Of a stretch of DNA of 64,000 nucleotides, positions 29,198 to 41,737 are shown one piece after another. This stretch comes from Earliella scabrosa. Taxonomy: Eukaryota; Basidiomycota; Agaricomycetes; Polyporales; Polyporaceae. The stretch covers positions 711,440 to 775,439 of the forward strand of contig JABYQQ010000021.1 in NCBI GenBank assembly GCA_022605405.1, written 5' to 3'. Position 1 is the stretch's first letter. Every line of letters begins with the position of its first letter. The notes beneath the pieces were generated by a model. It did no database searches, had not been told where the DNA came from, and saw only the letters and a program-made list of their open reading frames with translations. Made by a program: the position numbers and the translations under genes.

Positions 29198-31248
29198 CTT
29201 ATACTACAATGTTCAACAGAGCGAGTAAAGCAGACAGTCTTTGTGTATGTCGAGGTGGATGATCTGACAGACTGACCTCGCAGGCATCTTTATAGTTGTT
29301 GGGTGGGAACGCATGTGAGCTACCGCGAGGTCCCTTACGTCGTCTCTTGAGGCCGCCTCCTCGGCCAAGACATGACTGGCGAGACAAATGGCCTATACTG
29401 GTGGGCGATCAACGGCGACAGATGACAGCTTCGTGAGAAGTGCGGGCATCATACGGGCTCTGGGAGACAAATGACGATAACTGCTACTCACCAATATGCA
29501 ATCAGTGCTCCTCGTGAGTCAGGCGCATGTCCCAGCGAACTGTCATTATGTACGAGGATGCGGAATTGCTGATCGAGGTGCGATTCTGTATTGGATTGGG
29601 ATGCACGGAACCAGAGAAGCCGCAGGTATGCCAAGGTAAACCACTGTCAGCGGATCATGATAGGCCAAACGCACAACAGCAGCTTACGCACTGGAAATCT
29701 CTGCCAAACGATCGTCCACGCAACATACACCTGCGTTCAGTAAACGAGAGGTGAATGAGTAGTATCTGCCGTTTGACACGAGGTTGAACGGCGGTTCAAT
29801 TTCATCAGGCTCTTCTACGCTCCCTCCGAGTCATCTCTGCACCCTTAAAGCGTACAGGACACTCTACGTTCCGGTCGGCATACCGGTAAGTGGCAGCTTC
29901 ACAGCGGCCCGTATACTCTCCTGTAGAATCAAAATCCAAGGCAGCTCAGGGAAGTAACATCGACATCCTAGGCTCACCTTTGAGACCGATAGAAAGCGAT
30001 ACACCGTAGGGCGGCCGGTACGTTCAAGCTATTTTCGAAGTCACCATCGTCAGTCTCCGAGTTAGCTGCTCTGTCGTGTTGTTCAGTTCCAGAGCTAGCG
30101 CTATAGCATGACAACTGCTGACACCGTTATTGAGGTGACGTTTGACTTCCTCGAGCTTGTGCAAGTCGTCGCGCGGACTCGAAGGTTGTACTTCCTACTA
30201 TTAGTAGTCCAACGATCAACGTTGTCACTTACTCTGACGTAAGTACAGACACGTGATGCAATCTGCGTGCTTGGCACACCGGCCCGGAGTGGCATCCCCA
30301 CGGCCTACGACGGCGCTCGTGGGCAGGCTGTCGTCACCTCGATGAAGTTGTACATGTACTCACTGCACAGTGCACACTCTCCAATGCTTGGCCAGTACTA
30401 GGTGAGTACTTGAGTCTCAGGGGGGTGTGCGGACGACATTGCTTCGTATGGCTGTTCTGAAGCTTTGAAGCACGTTTCATCTGCACCACCAGCGTTTGAC
30501 CAGCGTACACCTGATCATCCAACGTGGAGGACAGTGGGAGCTGCGCAGTGCGAGAGGGTTTCACATTTCCCTTCCCACTGGCTGCCAACGGGTCAACAGC
30601 TTACCAGTTACCTGCCAGTTACTCGTGATAACTCTCCAACCGCCGACTTTAAACCGGTCAGGGGTACTCTCTCGGTCAGCCGAAGTGGTAGACGGGCGTT
30701 GTTGACCGGTATGTAGCCCCGGCGCACGCTGCGGGCGCATTCAACGGGCTTGCGCTGGATCCCCTTGGATCCCTTTCTCGCTTCTGTTCATCGATTTATC
30801 TCGCGTCTGCTCACAAGTGGCCATCATGATGTGACTGCAGCCTGAGGTTGGAGCTCAACCTCGTGAGCCGCACTGCTGCTGCGCGCACTTCATCAAATTC
30901 ACGAGACTTGGACGCGGTGAGTATTTGCCGCTCCGTGTTCACTCAATTCAAACAGGGAGCGTTGGACCAGGTTGGTGAGAGTTCAAGCGGACCAGGCCCT
31001 GTTCACTCAGTGGCCGAGGCACAGCCGCCACGCGCCGTTGATGTCGGGCCATCTCAGTTCACATCAAAGCGCGAGCAGTGCCAAGGGCGGTATGTATCCC
31101 GATGTGGCACCCCTCCACTCCAGTGCGGCTGCATAAATACGTCGCCTGCCCTCTCCATCGTTCTTCGTTCGTACGTCTTTTGTGGACGCTCCGAATTCAC
31201 CAGACGCTCCTTGTTGCTTCTTACTCCTTACTTCTCCTTTAACTCACC
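29198..31248. other. Intergenic; right end of SDR5 repeat unit, then SSP promoter
   Basis: 29330-29920 repeats 27600-28130 (shared blocks AGACAAATGACGATA, TCGTGAGTCAG.CGCATGTCC, GTACGAGGATGCG.AATTGCTGA). From 29.9 to 31.1 kb no gene is seen. CATAAATA at 31132-31139 lies ~110 bp before the next ATG. Confidence 0.5.
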
Positions 31249-31996
31249 ATGAAGTTCGCTCTTGCTCCCGTCGTCCTCGCCGCTGCCGCACTCGCTGCCC
31301 CTACTTCCCTCGAGAGCCGCCAGGCCACCGACTGGTGCGCGACCAGCAAAGCGCTGTGGGCTCCGGGCAACGCCGAATCGTTCTTGTACAATTTGGTACG
31401 CCTGTCCGCGCATCTCACGCAGCATCTATCGTACTGACCGCGATCAACGCAGGTTCACGCCTGCATTGACGACACGCGGATCACCGACACCGGCAACCTC
31501 TGGGCCCACAAGGTCTGCGTTGCCGCCGCGATGGCGTCCGTCAGTGCGAAGGACGTCTCGCCCAGCGTCGTCGCTGGTCTCGCCAACTGCGAGAACCCCG
31601 AGACGATCACGAGCTTGCAGGCCCTCCCCAGCCTCAACTATAACGTGCGTGGTCCCAGGCCCTGTCGTATCATCGTTCGAAGATCTGACATCTCGCACGC
31701 AGGTGTACGCCGGTATTGTTGGCGACTGCGCGTGGCAGGAGGGCGGCTGCCCAATCACTAGGCAGAATGCGATCGACTTCGTTTACAGCGCGCTCAGCGA
31801 GATCGGCTCTCAGGATTGGCCCAGGTGAGTTGCCTTGCACGTTGCACTTGCTCGTTGCACAGTGCTCATACCGGTCGGGACTTTCAGCAGCGTGGATGTC
31901 GTCATTGGCGGCTGGGAGAACATCCTCGAGTGGACCAAGATGGGCGACACTGTCCCCTACCTCAACTTCAACGACTATCTCCACTACTACGCCTAA
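31249..31996 (+). CDS. Small secreted cysteine-rich protein A
   Basis: Four exons (31249-31395, 31453-31644, 31703-31824, 31888-31996) give 189 residues. The signal peptide MKFALAPVVLAAAALAAPTS is followed by LESRQ, a possible Kex2-like dibasic-type cut after the signal. The mature protein has six Cys (in WCAT, HACI, KVCV, ANCE, GDCAW and GGCPI contexts), suggesting three disulfides. Conserved blocks are VYAGIVGDCAWQEGGCPIT, AIDFVYSAL and GDTVPYLNFNDYLHYY. I do not recognise a named family; it behaves like a conserved Agaricomycete secreted protein. Gene B, 1.4 kb downstream, has the same exon layout and length. Confidence 0.85.
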
Positions 31997-33372
31997 GCCC
32001 CGGTAGCTTTGAAACGGTGACGCGTAGGAGTTGGGCTTAGGTGGGAGTTGTCGAAGTCGTGTCTGCCTGACTGTGACTTGTTCCCCATGGACATATACGG
32101 ACAATCGGAAGTGGTTCAGCTTTGAGCACAATTTAATGGTAGTATAATAAACGATCAGCCCCCACAGTCCCTGCCAACAGAGCGAGAAGAGTACTCTATG
32201 TCCACCTGTACTGGCATGACTGTTGGATTTCGAGTTTCCGCCATTCAAATCACTAGTTCCGAGCAAATTTATGACAGCGGTTCAAGGAGTACTAGGGTAC
32301 GACGGGCGCCATGATGGCTGCAGTGCCGCTCTTATGGTCTGATAGCACTTCATGTGTTTGTTGTCAATGAGCACAAGGAGACTCACAGTCGAACTTGCAC
32401 TAAGTTACTGAGGTCACGAATAGTACTTAATACCACGACCGTCGACGAGTACTTACATGGCGGAGCTCTACTGAGACGCCCTTCGGACCGAGTGCCGGAA
32501 GCTGTGAAGTCCTTTCGGAGTTGGCCGGGTGCAACCTCGCAGTACTACTACCAAGTACCACTGTGACTACTTACTACATAGACTCGCTTCCGTCTCTGCG
32601 GCCCTTTTACTCGTTTCCAAACAGTTCTGACAGGCTCAACCGACGGATCCTGGCAATATCGACGCGTCGACGATGCAAATGCTCACGGCAGCGAGACCGC
32701 CGTATGAAGTTCGCGAGGCTGTTCTCATTGCGGCGAGTCATCGCCTCCGAATCTCCTTCCTGAGACCGTAGCACGGAGTGCGGCGTATGTGCCGCATGGA
32801 CTGGGCGACTGCATCGAGTCTATGCATGACTTTTGACGATGGTCACCTCCGATGTTTGACGACATCGGGCATGAGCGGCCGGAAGCAGGACGCCGCATCC
32901 TCCGAATCTGTGTCGTGCCATGATACAGAGACGTGTTTTGCACGATATGCAGAGCCCTGGACCGGACTTTCTCCGACAGTATGCTCGTAACTCCGAATCA
33001 GCGTATACCTCCGCGATGCTGTTCGTCCACCAGACGGTGATCTACAGCGGGGTGAGAGCCTGTATTGTCTATCGTCATGACGATGCCCTAACATAACCTC
33101 ATTCCAGCACAGCCGTGAAGCCCTGGACACTGACAGATGCGACTGATGAGAAGCCCTTCCGATGCACATGCTGAGATCAGCTCGTGCGCTCAAGCATCCA
33201 GTCGCCGTCGGCTCGCGATCCCGACGCAGCGTCCAATTGAGTCGGGTTTGCATACAAATGCAGCCTCGTCCAGCTCGGTTCCGCCCATCCGCCCCCTCCT
33301 CTTTCCCGTTCCTGAAGCCTTTGGGACCTACCCTCCTCTCACTCCTTATTGTTCGACTCCCCAATTACCGCC
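31997..33372. other. Intergenic between secreted-protein genes
   Basis: No gene is recognised. It holds the 3' end of gene A and the promoter of gene B. Confidence 0.4.
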
Positions 33373-34131
33373 ATGAAGTTCGCGCTTGCTCCCCTTGCCT
33401 TCGCCGCCGCCGCGTTCGCTGCCCCCGCGGCGCTCGAGACCCGCCAGACCGGCTGGTGTGTCATCTCGAACAAGGTGCTCTCTTACGGCACCACCGAGCG
33501 GTTCCTGTACAACCTCGTACGTGCCTTGCCCCGGCGTCACGAGCGTCCCGAACCATACTCATGCTGTGACTTCAGATCCAGGCGTGCTCGAACAACAGCG
33601 ACGTCGTCGACAGCGGCGACCTCTGGAGCAACAAGGTCTGCGTCGCTGCTGCGATGGCGGCTCCTACTGGGAAGCCGTACGTCAACCCCGACGTCGTCGT
33701 CGGCGTTTCCTCCTGCAAGAACCCCGAGGGCATCACCGACACCAAGGCTCTCCCTAACCTCAACTACAACGTGAGTGGTGGTGCCTCGCACAGCCACATC
33801 CTCGCTCGAATCTGACAGGGACATCCCGCATGCCCATAGGTGTACGCGGGCATTGTGGGCGACTGCGCGTGGCAGGAGGGCGGCTGCCCGATCACCCAGC
33901 AGAACGCCATCGACCTTGTCTACAGCGCGCTCTCGGACATCGGCTCGCAAGAGTGGCCCAGGTAAGGACGAGATTTGTCGGAGTACAAGCTTGCAGCTGA
34001 CCCGTGCTGCCACGATCTGTAGCAGCGCGGGCGTCGTCGCCGACGGTTTCAAGACCATCCTCGACTGGGCCAAGACCGGCGACACCGTCCCGTACACGAA
34101 CTTCAACGACTACCTCCACTACTACTTTTGA
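33373..34131 (+). CDS. Small secreted cysteine-rich protein B
   Basis: Four exons (33373-33516, 33576-33770, 33840-33961, 34023-34131) give 189 residues, with introns at the same positions as gene A. The signal peptide MKFALAPLAFAAAAFAAPAA is followed by LETRQT. All six cysteines are conserved, as are VYAGIVGDCAWQEGGCPIT, GSQEWPSS and YTNFNDYLHYYF. Exons 3 and 4 are much more alike between A and B than exon 2, where loops differ (NNSDVVDSGDLWSN versus DDTRITDTGNLWAH). The function is unknown. It is a tandem duplicate, probably secreted to the wall or medium. Confidence 0.85.
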
Positions 34132-35182
34132 GTAGTCGACGTCGCGACCTATCTTGGTTTGGGGAATCCTCTCTAGCACGGTGATTCACGGACTTACACG
34201 GACTTTGCCGGTGTCTGTACTTGATACAACTATACACTTCGTAATCTTGGAACACGTGGTGACGCATGCTTCGTGGGGTCACGGGAAGTGCATTTTCACC
34301 CTTGAGCCGTCCCTGCAAGGGTGCTCGAATGCGCTCGGAAGGAGCTCGAACATGAAGGTAGAGGCTCGCTGACGACGCGAGGTCTATGATCGGAAGCTCC
34401 ATCGAGAGTCGTTCCAGCAGTCAGATCGCATCCTCGGCGAGGATCTCACTTAATGATTCGAGCTCATACTAGAAGACCAGGACGCATCCCTGTTACAGCA
34501 ACGAATCCGCAACATGAAGCTAGTTATGAATCTAAGTAGTAAGCAACAGGATGGAGGCGAGCCATGTCTACTAATCGTGTTTGGCCTGTGTCGCGACTGG
34601 CAAGCATGGATACAGGGTGTAAGTGTACAGGGGGCACAGAAGGAACCGCGTATGAATACAAGTACATACAAGGAAGACCGAACCGCGGCAGCGGAGGAGA
34701 AGGGTGTCGGAGCTCGACCATGGCATACAGAATACGATGGGAGAAACATGGGTATCGCAAGGAGAGTGGGGGAGATCGCCGATCTCGCATAACGAAGGAA
34801 GGGGAGGGAAGAGGGCATACTGCGGGACCTATGCTCGAGCAGCAGAACCTCGATTATTACCACGAAAAGCCACGAAAGGAGGAGAAGGAAAGCAGGAAGA
34901 GAGGCTCCCAAAATACGACGAATAAAAACGACCACCGAGGACGGACCGCGCGCTCGCGCACCCACTGCGCGTCGTCGAGGCGCACGGCCGAAGGCCGCAC
35001 TACAGACGGCACGCAACCCGTGGGTGAACGGCGCAACTTGAGAGACCACCGCGTGTATCCCAACGCCACCGAACCATACCATACCATACCCTTGTCCCGA
35101 CTCCTGAGGGCTCCTTCGTCGGCGCCTGGAGGCTTCGAACGCCTCGTCGCGGGGACACGGTTCCCAGACGGCGCGCGATCGA
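34132..35182. other. Intergenic, no gene supported
   Basis: Long open frames overlap on both strands, but none has recognisable protein sequence. This is probably the 3' flanks of two convergent genes. Confidence 0.4.
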
Positions 35183-36660
35183 TTAAACGCAGACCTCGCA
35201 CACGCGCTGCTTCACTTTGTGCTCGACCTCGACGTACACCCACCGCTCGTCCTTGCCCTCGTGTTTCTTGCACGGCACGACACGATGGAGCAGCGACTTT
35301 GTGCGCTTCAGGCTGCCCATCCGCATCGGACTCGCTCCGCCCCCACCCCCGCTTCCGCCCCCGCACGCCTTGGTGTTCCGCCCATGGGCAAGGGCGTGAC
35401 CGACGCCGCTCCAGGTCGACATGTCGGACATGCCGGACGCGCGGCCGGGGGAGGGGATGTGGTTGTAGAACCGGCGCGCAAGGACCTCTGCGGGGTCGGC
35501 GGGCGTGGCGGGTGCGGAGGAGGGGCGCCGGGGTGCGCGGTGCTTCTTCAGCCTGCGCCCAAATTCCAGCGGGACGTTGAAGCAGATCTGGCGGTCGACG
35601 TCGCGGAGGGTGGACCAGGCGGACATGCGCGCGCTGGAGGCGCGGCTGCTGTTGACGCACGTCTTCTCGCACGAGTACTGCTCCGCCTGGGAAGGGTGGT
35701 CGACCTCGACGTAGCGCGAGGTGGAGGTCGTCGTCACGGAGAAGGCCGAAGACTGCAGGCACGGATGCACGTGGGAGTGCGGGGATGGCGGGGAGCGGGA
35801 ACGAGGCGCGCCACAGGGATCGCATAGACGCAAGGTTTGGTGAGGACATGGGAACGCGCGCGTCAGGTAAGGACGGGGACGTACCAGATTGACTTCGACG
35901 AGCACAGGCGCGGACCCGAATGTGCCGGTCGTCAGGCGACGGTCCTCGAAGAAACCCTCGTCGGTCACGTCGCTCCCAGCACTGTCCACGTACTCATCGC
36001 AGTACCGTACCTGGTCGTCCGTGTGCACGCGCAGGTCTGGTCGCTCGCGGCTACGGCGGAAGGGGTTCTGCATCAAGGTCCGCCGGAATGGGACGTTGGC
36101 GAGCGACGCGAGCGCCATGGAGGACGCGACCGCAGGGCTGTCTGGGGCGGTGTGCAGGGCGTGGGGGACGCGAAGGCCACCCGGGGTAAGGCACGAGTGC
36201 GAGTCCATGCACGTCTCTGTGTCGATCATCGCGTCACGCGCGAATGCGAGCGAATCTGCCCCCGCCGAGGGGAGGGGATGTCCGGGGTATGTGGGGGGCG
36301 AGTCATCGGCAATGGCAATTCCATACCTGTCGATGGTCAAGACTTGCGACTGGTCGTCTGCGAACGCGATGTCGCAGGGCGAGTCGTTTGCGAACTTGTT
36401 GCTGTTTCCTTTGTCCGTCTCAGAGTCGAGCAGGTGCGCGCCAGAGAAGGTGACCATCCCCTCCTCCTCATCCCATATGGCAGCAAAGGTGAGCGCGGTG
36501 CGCGGCGGGACGAGCTCCGACCATCGGTGTTCGGCCGGGGTGTCGAAGTCCTTCAGACGCATCCGGGCAGCCTTGCACTGGGCCTGAAAGAGGGCTTTGT
36601 CAACTCGAGTGGGCGCATCGAGGACAAAGGACGGCTCACTTCGAGCTTCGCAGCGTTCAT
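35183..36660 (-). CDS. Conserved protein of unknown function
   Basis: Proposed exons are 36660-36640, 36583-35885 and 35752-35183 (about 429 residues). The tiny first exon encodes MNAAKLE and is followed by a GTGAGC donor and CTTTCAG acceptor. It is preferred over the long upstream frame, which is low-complexity. The second intron (132 nt, a multiple of 3, so the frame reads through) has donor GTACGT and acceptor CTGCAG. Recognisable features are ALTFAAIWDEEEGMVTFSGAH, ANDSPCDIAFADDQSQVLTI, a Gly-rich linker and a basic, Cys-containing C-terminus (VVPCKKHEGKDERWVYVEVE ... VCEVCV). No known domain was recognised. It is convergent with secreted-protein gene B. Confidence 0.65.
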
Positions 36661-39600
36661 CGCGTTCTGGGCGGAGAAGGACGGGAGTGTAGTTGGAAGA
36701 AGGAAGGAGAGGGGAGAACAAAGGAGAACAAAGACGCGGTCGAGGGCAGGAGGCGGGGGAAGGAGTCGGTGGAAGAGAGAGGTATGTCCAGCACACGCGG
36801 TGGTCTTCACGGGGAAGAGAGGAGAAGGACAAAGGAAGATTAATGCCGTGGCAGGAGAGAGTGGCAAAGCCTCATGTCCGACAGACGCAGACGTCAGCTC
36901 AGAACGGGGCCCTCAGCTAAATCGTGCCCCTCCCAGCAGCCCTCTCACGCTCGCCCTCCACGCCCAAAAACGCGCTGGACGCGTTCTTCAGAAGCTGATG
37001 CGAGCAGTCACAGTTGCTCGTGACTTGTGACCCGTCGTAATCTTGCCCCGTCTGTGCGCCCATTCCGCGACCATGATCGCGCCAAACCATGATCGCGCCA
37101 AAGACAGTCACTGCTTCACCGTCATTGTCTCAACACTACAACGCTGTAGGAGCAACGCACCAACGAGCACCTGGACATGGAGGAGGCGTGACGACGGCGG
37201 AAATGCGGCTCGGTAGAGCACCTATCCTCTCCGGGCCGAGGTCACGCTCTTAATGATTGGGCCCCGGTAGTACCAAGGAATGCAGCCACGAGTCTTGAGA
37301 AGCCGTAACGGGCGCACTTCCCATTGATGATGTCGGGGATCTCGCTCGCGACCAACGTCGCCCCGCCCTGCGGTCTGCCAGTGTTCCGTCAGTAGACACG
37401 AAGCTCAGGCCCGCCCGAAACCTCGAAAAGGCTAATGTGGCGCACGATCCACGCGCAACCGCGATGCGAGTGAGAGGCTGCCTTCTGCGCGTGTGGGAGC
37501 ATAACGTGAGCGAGCTCGGGCTTTGGAGAGAGGGTGACATACAACTGACCAGCTCGGAGAGCGAGGATCGACCAGACTCGGCAACGTCGCACAGACAACC
37601 AAGACGCCGCGGTCTTTGATGTCAAGCTGGCAGTGGAGGGCGTCCGTGGGCGAATGAGAGGCTAACTTTGCGGGCTTCGGGAGGCGCCGGATGCAAGGTA
37701 CCGGACGTTCATGAGAGAGTTGCTTGGGTCTGGGCGGTTCCGCCGCGGCGATCGCTCCATCGACGGGGTCTGCCAGCGCAGCGTCGAAGCCTCGTGTCCG
37801 AGATCTCGACATCTCCGCGTGTCGAAGGCTGACCCATTGGCTGGACGCGAATGCACCCAGAAGGGTATCGAGGTCATGGTTGACGCGATGCAGAACGCGC
37901 AGGACCCAGCTGATCCAATATCCTTGAAGAAATGATTCATGCTAGCTTCAGCGTCGGGCGTTGAGTGCTGCGCAGAACTTGCGTGTATCCCGGGCGTGCG
38001 AGAACGCCTGGGGAAGGATAGTTTCCATGGTTCGGGGGGACCCTGCCGTAGCGCCACCTGAGGATACTAGACATCGCAGCAGGACACCCAAAGGAGCAAT
38101 ATCTGGCTTTCTTCACCTCTTCGTCGTCAGTGACGTCTTCGAAGGTGACCACCTTCTCTCGGCTATCCGAGCCTTCGTCGCGCGGTATGACATCTTCGAC
38201 GCCGACGACGGACACGGCCCAGCACCACGCCAGAGCGGACGGGCTTTGATTTTGGCTTTCCTGTGAGCGCGAGCAACCTAATCAGACAACGAGCTCGCTA
38301 TCGGACAATCAGCGAAGCCGCCGCGCCCGATCGCCCGCGTTGGTCAAGATGTGATAGCCTGCGATGTAGGACACGCATGCAACCACACAAGCACACAAGC
38401 ACACGGGCCCGGGAGCGAGAGAGCTTGTCCAACATACGCCCCCTGCCACAACGTCGCGGGCACGCCTCGAAGTCCAACACAGGGCTTTCTCGCGTTCGTC
38501 TGAGTCGGCGGTAATGACTCATCAGTCGTCACATCGAACGGGGCATGGGTACGCACCGTTCACACCTGCGACTCGCCCCCCGCTATATCAGGCCTGCACG
38601 CTCGCCGTGCTGGAGAGCGGGAGCCCGCGGCAGACCACTCCCTCCCCCGATTCCATCACTCCTTTCACCCTCGTCTACAGAGCGGGGCACACCACTCGAC
38701 GAGCGGAACGCGCGACCGTGTGCGCGCACGATGCCTGTCCCGGGAGTAGGTCACAGCCGGTCAGCCCGCGCGACACATTTGAATGATCTCACGGCGGACG
38801 TACCCGTTCGCCAGGCTTGACGCGATGACTGGGGCGAGGGACGATGTGGAGGTCGGGGGCGAGGGTCACGTACTGGGCAGCGGGACGCCGGCGTCGACGC
38901 GAGGTCCGCGGAGCTGCCACGCCCTCGCTCCGAGGTCGTCCGTAGGCCGGTCGCAGCGCGTGAGCGTCGCGTGCTAGGCGACGTCGAGCAATAAATGCAG
39001 GGGCCGCTCCGAACTGAGCTGAGCGTCGTGACTAGAGCCGTACGCGGCGAGGGTTGCGGGTGAGCTATAATGCGAGATCTATTGAAGTCCGATGAATGAG
39101 GTATAGCATGGTCAGAGCGCGACATGACGGCAATAGCGAGAGTTCATGTCCTCTCTGGTCGATCAGGGAAGCGAGTCTGCGTGCGCGACGAATCGAGCGA
39201 TCGGGAGAGCCAGATGACGTCTGCGGGAGGGGAGCGCAGACAGACGAGAATCCGTCTGGAGTGACTGCGTAGCCTTCTCGAGAATGAATGCATGAACTTC
39301 GTCAAGCATGAAGGAAGCGCAAGAAAGACGACGTACAGCTCTCGAGGAACCTCGCGCACGCCCATGTCTGGCTCGTTGTTGCCCGGTGGTGGTACGCCCT
39401 GCAAACAGTCTCAGCCCGCGCACAAACGGCACGCTTGCGCAGCGCCGAGCTATAATGCATGATGGCTCCGAAGTCGAGGGATTAACGGCCCTGCTGGGGC
39501 ATTCCTAGTTGCTGCAGAGGCCTTCGCGATGTCGACGCAGACGGGGAGAGGTGTCCGCACGTTGGTCACGGCTGGGCGAGGATCACCTATGGTGAGAATT

Positions 39601-40397
39601 CGTGCTTGTCATGCCACACGCGAATCCATGGTAGCCTGACGTCGTCTGTAGGTATAAGTAGTCAAGACCGAGTTGTCTATAGAGCTGCCCGCTGGCCCCT
39701 AAGGGTTTAGCGAGAGATGTCCTGTATGACAGTCAGCAAGAGTAGTGGCTTCATGTCGAGGCGCACGAGCGAAGATCATGAACTGGACTGGACGTACTAC
39801 GCTATTTGGGACTTCTGAAACTTGAACTTGGACGCCGCCGTAGGTGAGAGTAAGCCCCAGGTCATGATGGGCCGCACGTTGAAGACACGCACCGATTGCG
39901 CAACAACTTTCATGGCAATAAAACTAGAATCTCCCAGTACTCAGACAAACGTATCCTGGGGTTGTGGAGGACGATGTTCAAGGTGTGGACCGGTGCGTCT
40001 GGCTGGGATTGTTGGGTTGCCGCTTTGGTTCAAAAGGAGGTTAGGGTTAGGACTTGGCAAGGATGATGCTGCTGCTGGATGCCAAGCCACTTTGGAAAGC
40101 TGAACCTCTCTCACCGACTGCAGACTGTTGTGACCGCGCCAGGACCGCGCACAGACGCTGCTCCGACGTTGCTCTGACATATGGACGACACCAGGACGCG
40201 AAGAGTCTATCTTTGGGGCTCGTGAGATGCCGGCGACAAAAGATAGCAGCCGGCTTCTTCCCCCGGCCTCCCATCCTCACGACGGTCGACGGTCGACGGT
40301 CTGCGGCCAGCTCTCGTCCTCCCTCTCGCCTGCACGTTCTCCTTCATGACCTAGCTCTCGCTCGACACCCAATCAGCCCCGTCTGCGCAACCCCAAT
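36661..40397. other. Long stretch without a supported gene
   Basis: No intact gene was recognised in 3.7 kb. Weak minus-strand coding-like pieces occur. One is an ORF at 37937-38215 (MSVVGVEDVIPRDEGSDS.., about 92 residues). Another reads ATLVASEIPDIINGKCARYG then FSRLVAAFLGTTGAQSL (~37370-37255). They could be parts of a small or decayed gene with introns, but I could not join them. Similar TATA-like GAGCTATAATGC motifs occur at ~39063 and ~39448. A two-unit TTAGGG motif lies at 40040. Confidence 0.4.
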
Positions 40398-41448
40398 ATG
40401 GCCTTGGGATCGGGCGTGACGCCGACCTCGCACTCGGACTCGCCATCGTCCACCTCGCCAAACAACCCCAGCAACGACCCCGGCTCAGGCCTCACGCCCA
40501 ACTCGTCCCTCCCCTTCAGCTTCCTCGTCACCTTCATCGCCATCTTCCTCTTCTTCCTTGGCTGCGGCCTGGGCTCCCGTCGCGTCACCCGCACCCTCAG
40601 ACGCAACCTCGGGCTCGAGGTCACTGGCGTCCCAGCCTCGGGGCGCTCGGCCCCGACCGCGCGCGAGCGGCCGATTCTATGGGACGTCTTCCCCTCTGCA
40701 GTTGACCCCGGCTCGGCGTCCAAGGACAGCGCCATTGGTGCGCACAGTTGGACGAAACTTATCGTGAGTCCGCCTTCCTCCTCCCCTTTGCTCCTCTCCT
40801 ATCCTTCTCCGCACGCACGCGCACCCATGCTAAGCCGCGAGCCCCGCCCAGCCGCTCTGCGCGACGTACATCCGCCCCGCCCCCGGGCCATCAGCCCACT
40901 CTTCGCTCTCGTCACCCGCCCCGCGTCCGCCCGAGCCTGCCGTCTCCCGCTGGGCCGCGGGCGGGATGGGCGGGATGGGATTTGCCCTTGCGCGCGCCGG
41001 CATGCGCTCGGTTCCCGTCCCACGCGCCCCTCCTCCTCCCACACCTCCCACGCCGATCTCTCCGCGTATCCAGCAGCCGGAGGTGCGATGGCGTGGTCAC
41101 CGACTCCCGGACTTTATCGCGCGCCCGCTCCTGCCCGACTCTGCCTTGCGGAGGGATCGGGGAGGTGGCTACGGCGGAGGAGGGGGAGGAGGAGGGGCGG
41201 GAGGTGAGGCGGTGGAGATGCAGGAGCGGGAACGGGCGCGGTTGCCTGTGCAGGGTCTGCAGGTCGTCATGCTGGTCGCGATGCCGTCGCCGGAACGGGC
41301 ACGGGCGCGTAGGGCAGGTGTGAAGGCGGCGGAGGCGGGCGGAAGACAAGAGGAGGAACTCGAGCTCGGGGAGTACGCGGTGGGCGTCGCGAGGGTGCCG
41401 TGGGATGCGGCGGAGGGCGGGCTCGAGGGCGGAGCGCGGTCCTCTTGA
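40398..41448 (+). CDS. Small single-TM protein, conserved in basidiomycetes
   Basis: Two exons (40398-40763, 40852-41448) give 320 residues. The N-terminus is Ser/Pro/Asn-rich. One TM helix spans residues ~38-58 (LPFSFLVTFIAIFLFFLGCG), followed by basic GSRRVTRTLRRNLGLE, so the C-terminus is probably cytosolic. After the intron the frame continues LCATYIRPAPGPS, a Gly-rich low-complexity stretch, then LPVQGLQVVMLVAMPSPE and a C-terminal GEYAVGVARVPWD. The block RERPILWDVF lies before the intron. The acceptor was chosen because it restores the LCATYIRP frame. I believe this layout (TM, LWDV, L.ATYVRP, V.VAMPSP, G.AxxPW) is a conserved Agaricomycete family without known function; that is from memory. 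Confidence 0.75.
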
Positions 41449-41737
41449 TGCTTGCAGGGTGCTACGAATTTTGGACTGGTTGTCGGCCTACAGTGGACTG
41501 TGCTTGTCCTTGTGAACCAGGTCTGTTCGGCATGGAGCGTGTACAATTACTGAATGCTGTTGGATAGCAGGACGTTTGATTGCCACATTCAGATGTGTGT
41601 CCCAGTCGACTCGAGATCGCGGCCATCCAAGCTCTCGAAAGATACGAGCTTACACGAAGAACATGTACTAACAAACACTACCCACTACAGACTCCTGTGC
41701 CGTGCGACCGACCACTGCCGATTACGCCTCCTCCTTC

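Noticed and set aside
34450..35580. Overlapping 210- and 338-residue ORFs, one with hydrophobic stretches
   Set aside because: They sit antisense to or downstream of the 35.2-36.7 kb gene and show no recognisable protein pattern.
35837..37030. 397-residue plus-strand ORF
   Set aside because: Antisense shadow of the conserved minus-strand gene, whose exon 1-exon 2 splice and Cys-rich tail are more credible.
40034..40046. Two-unit TTAGGG motif
   Set aside because: Too short to claim as a telomere-derived insertion without an empty-site comparison.
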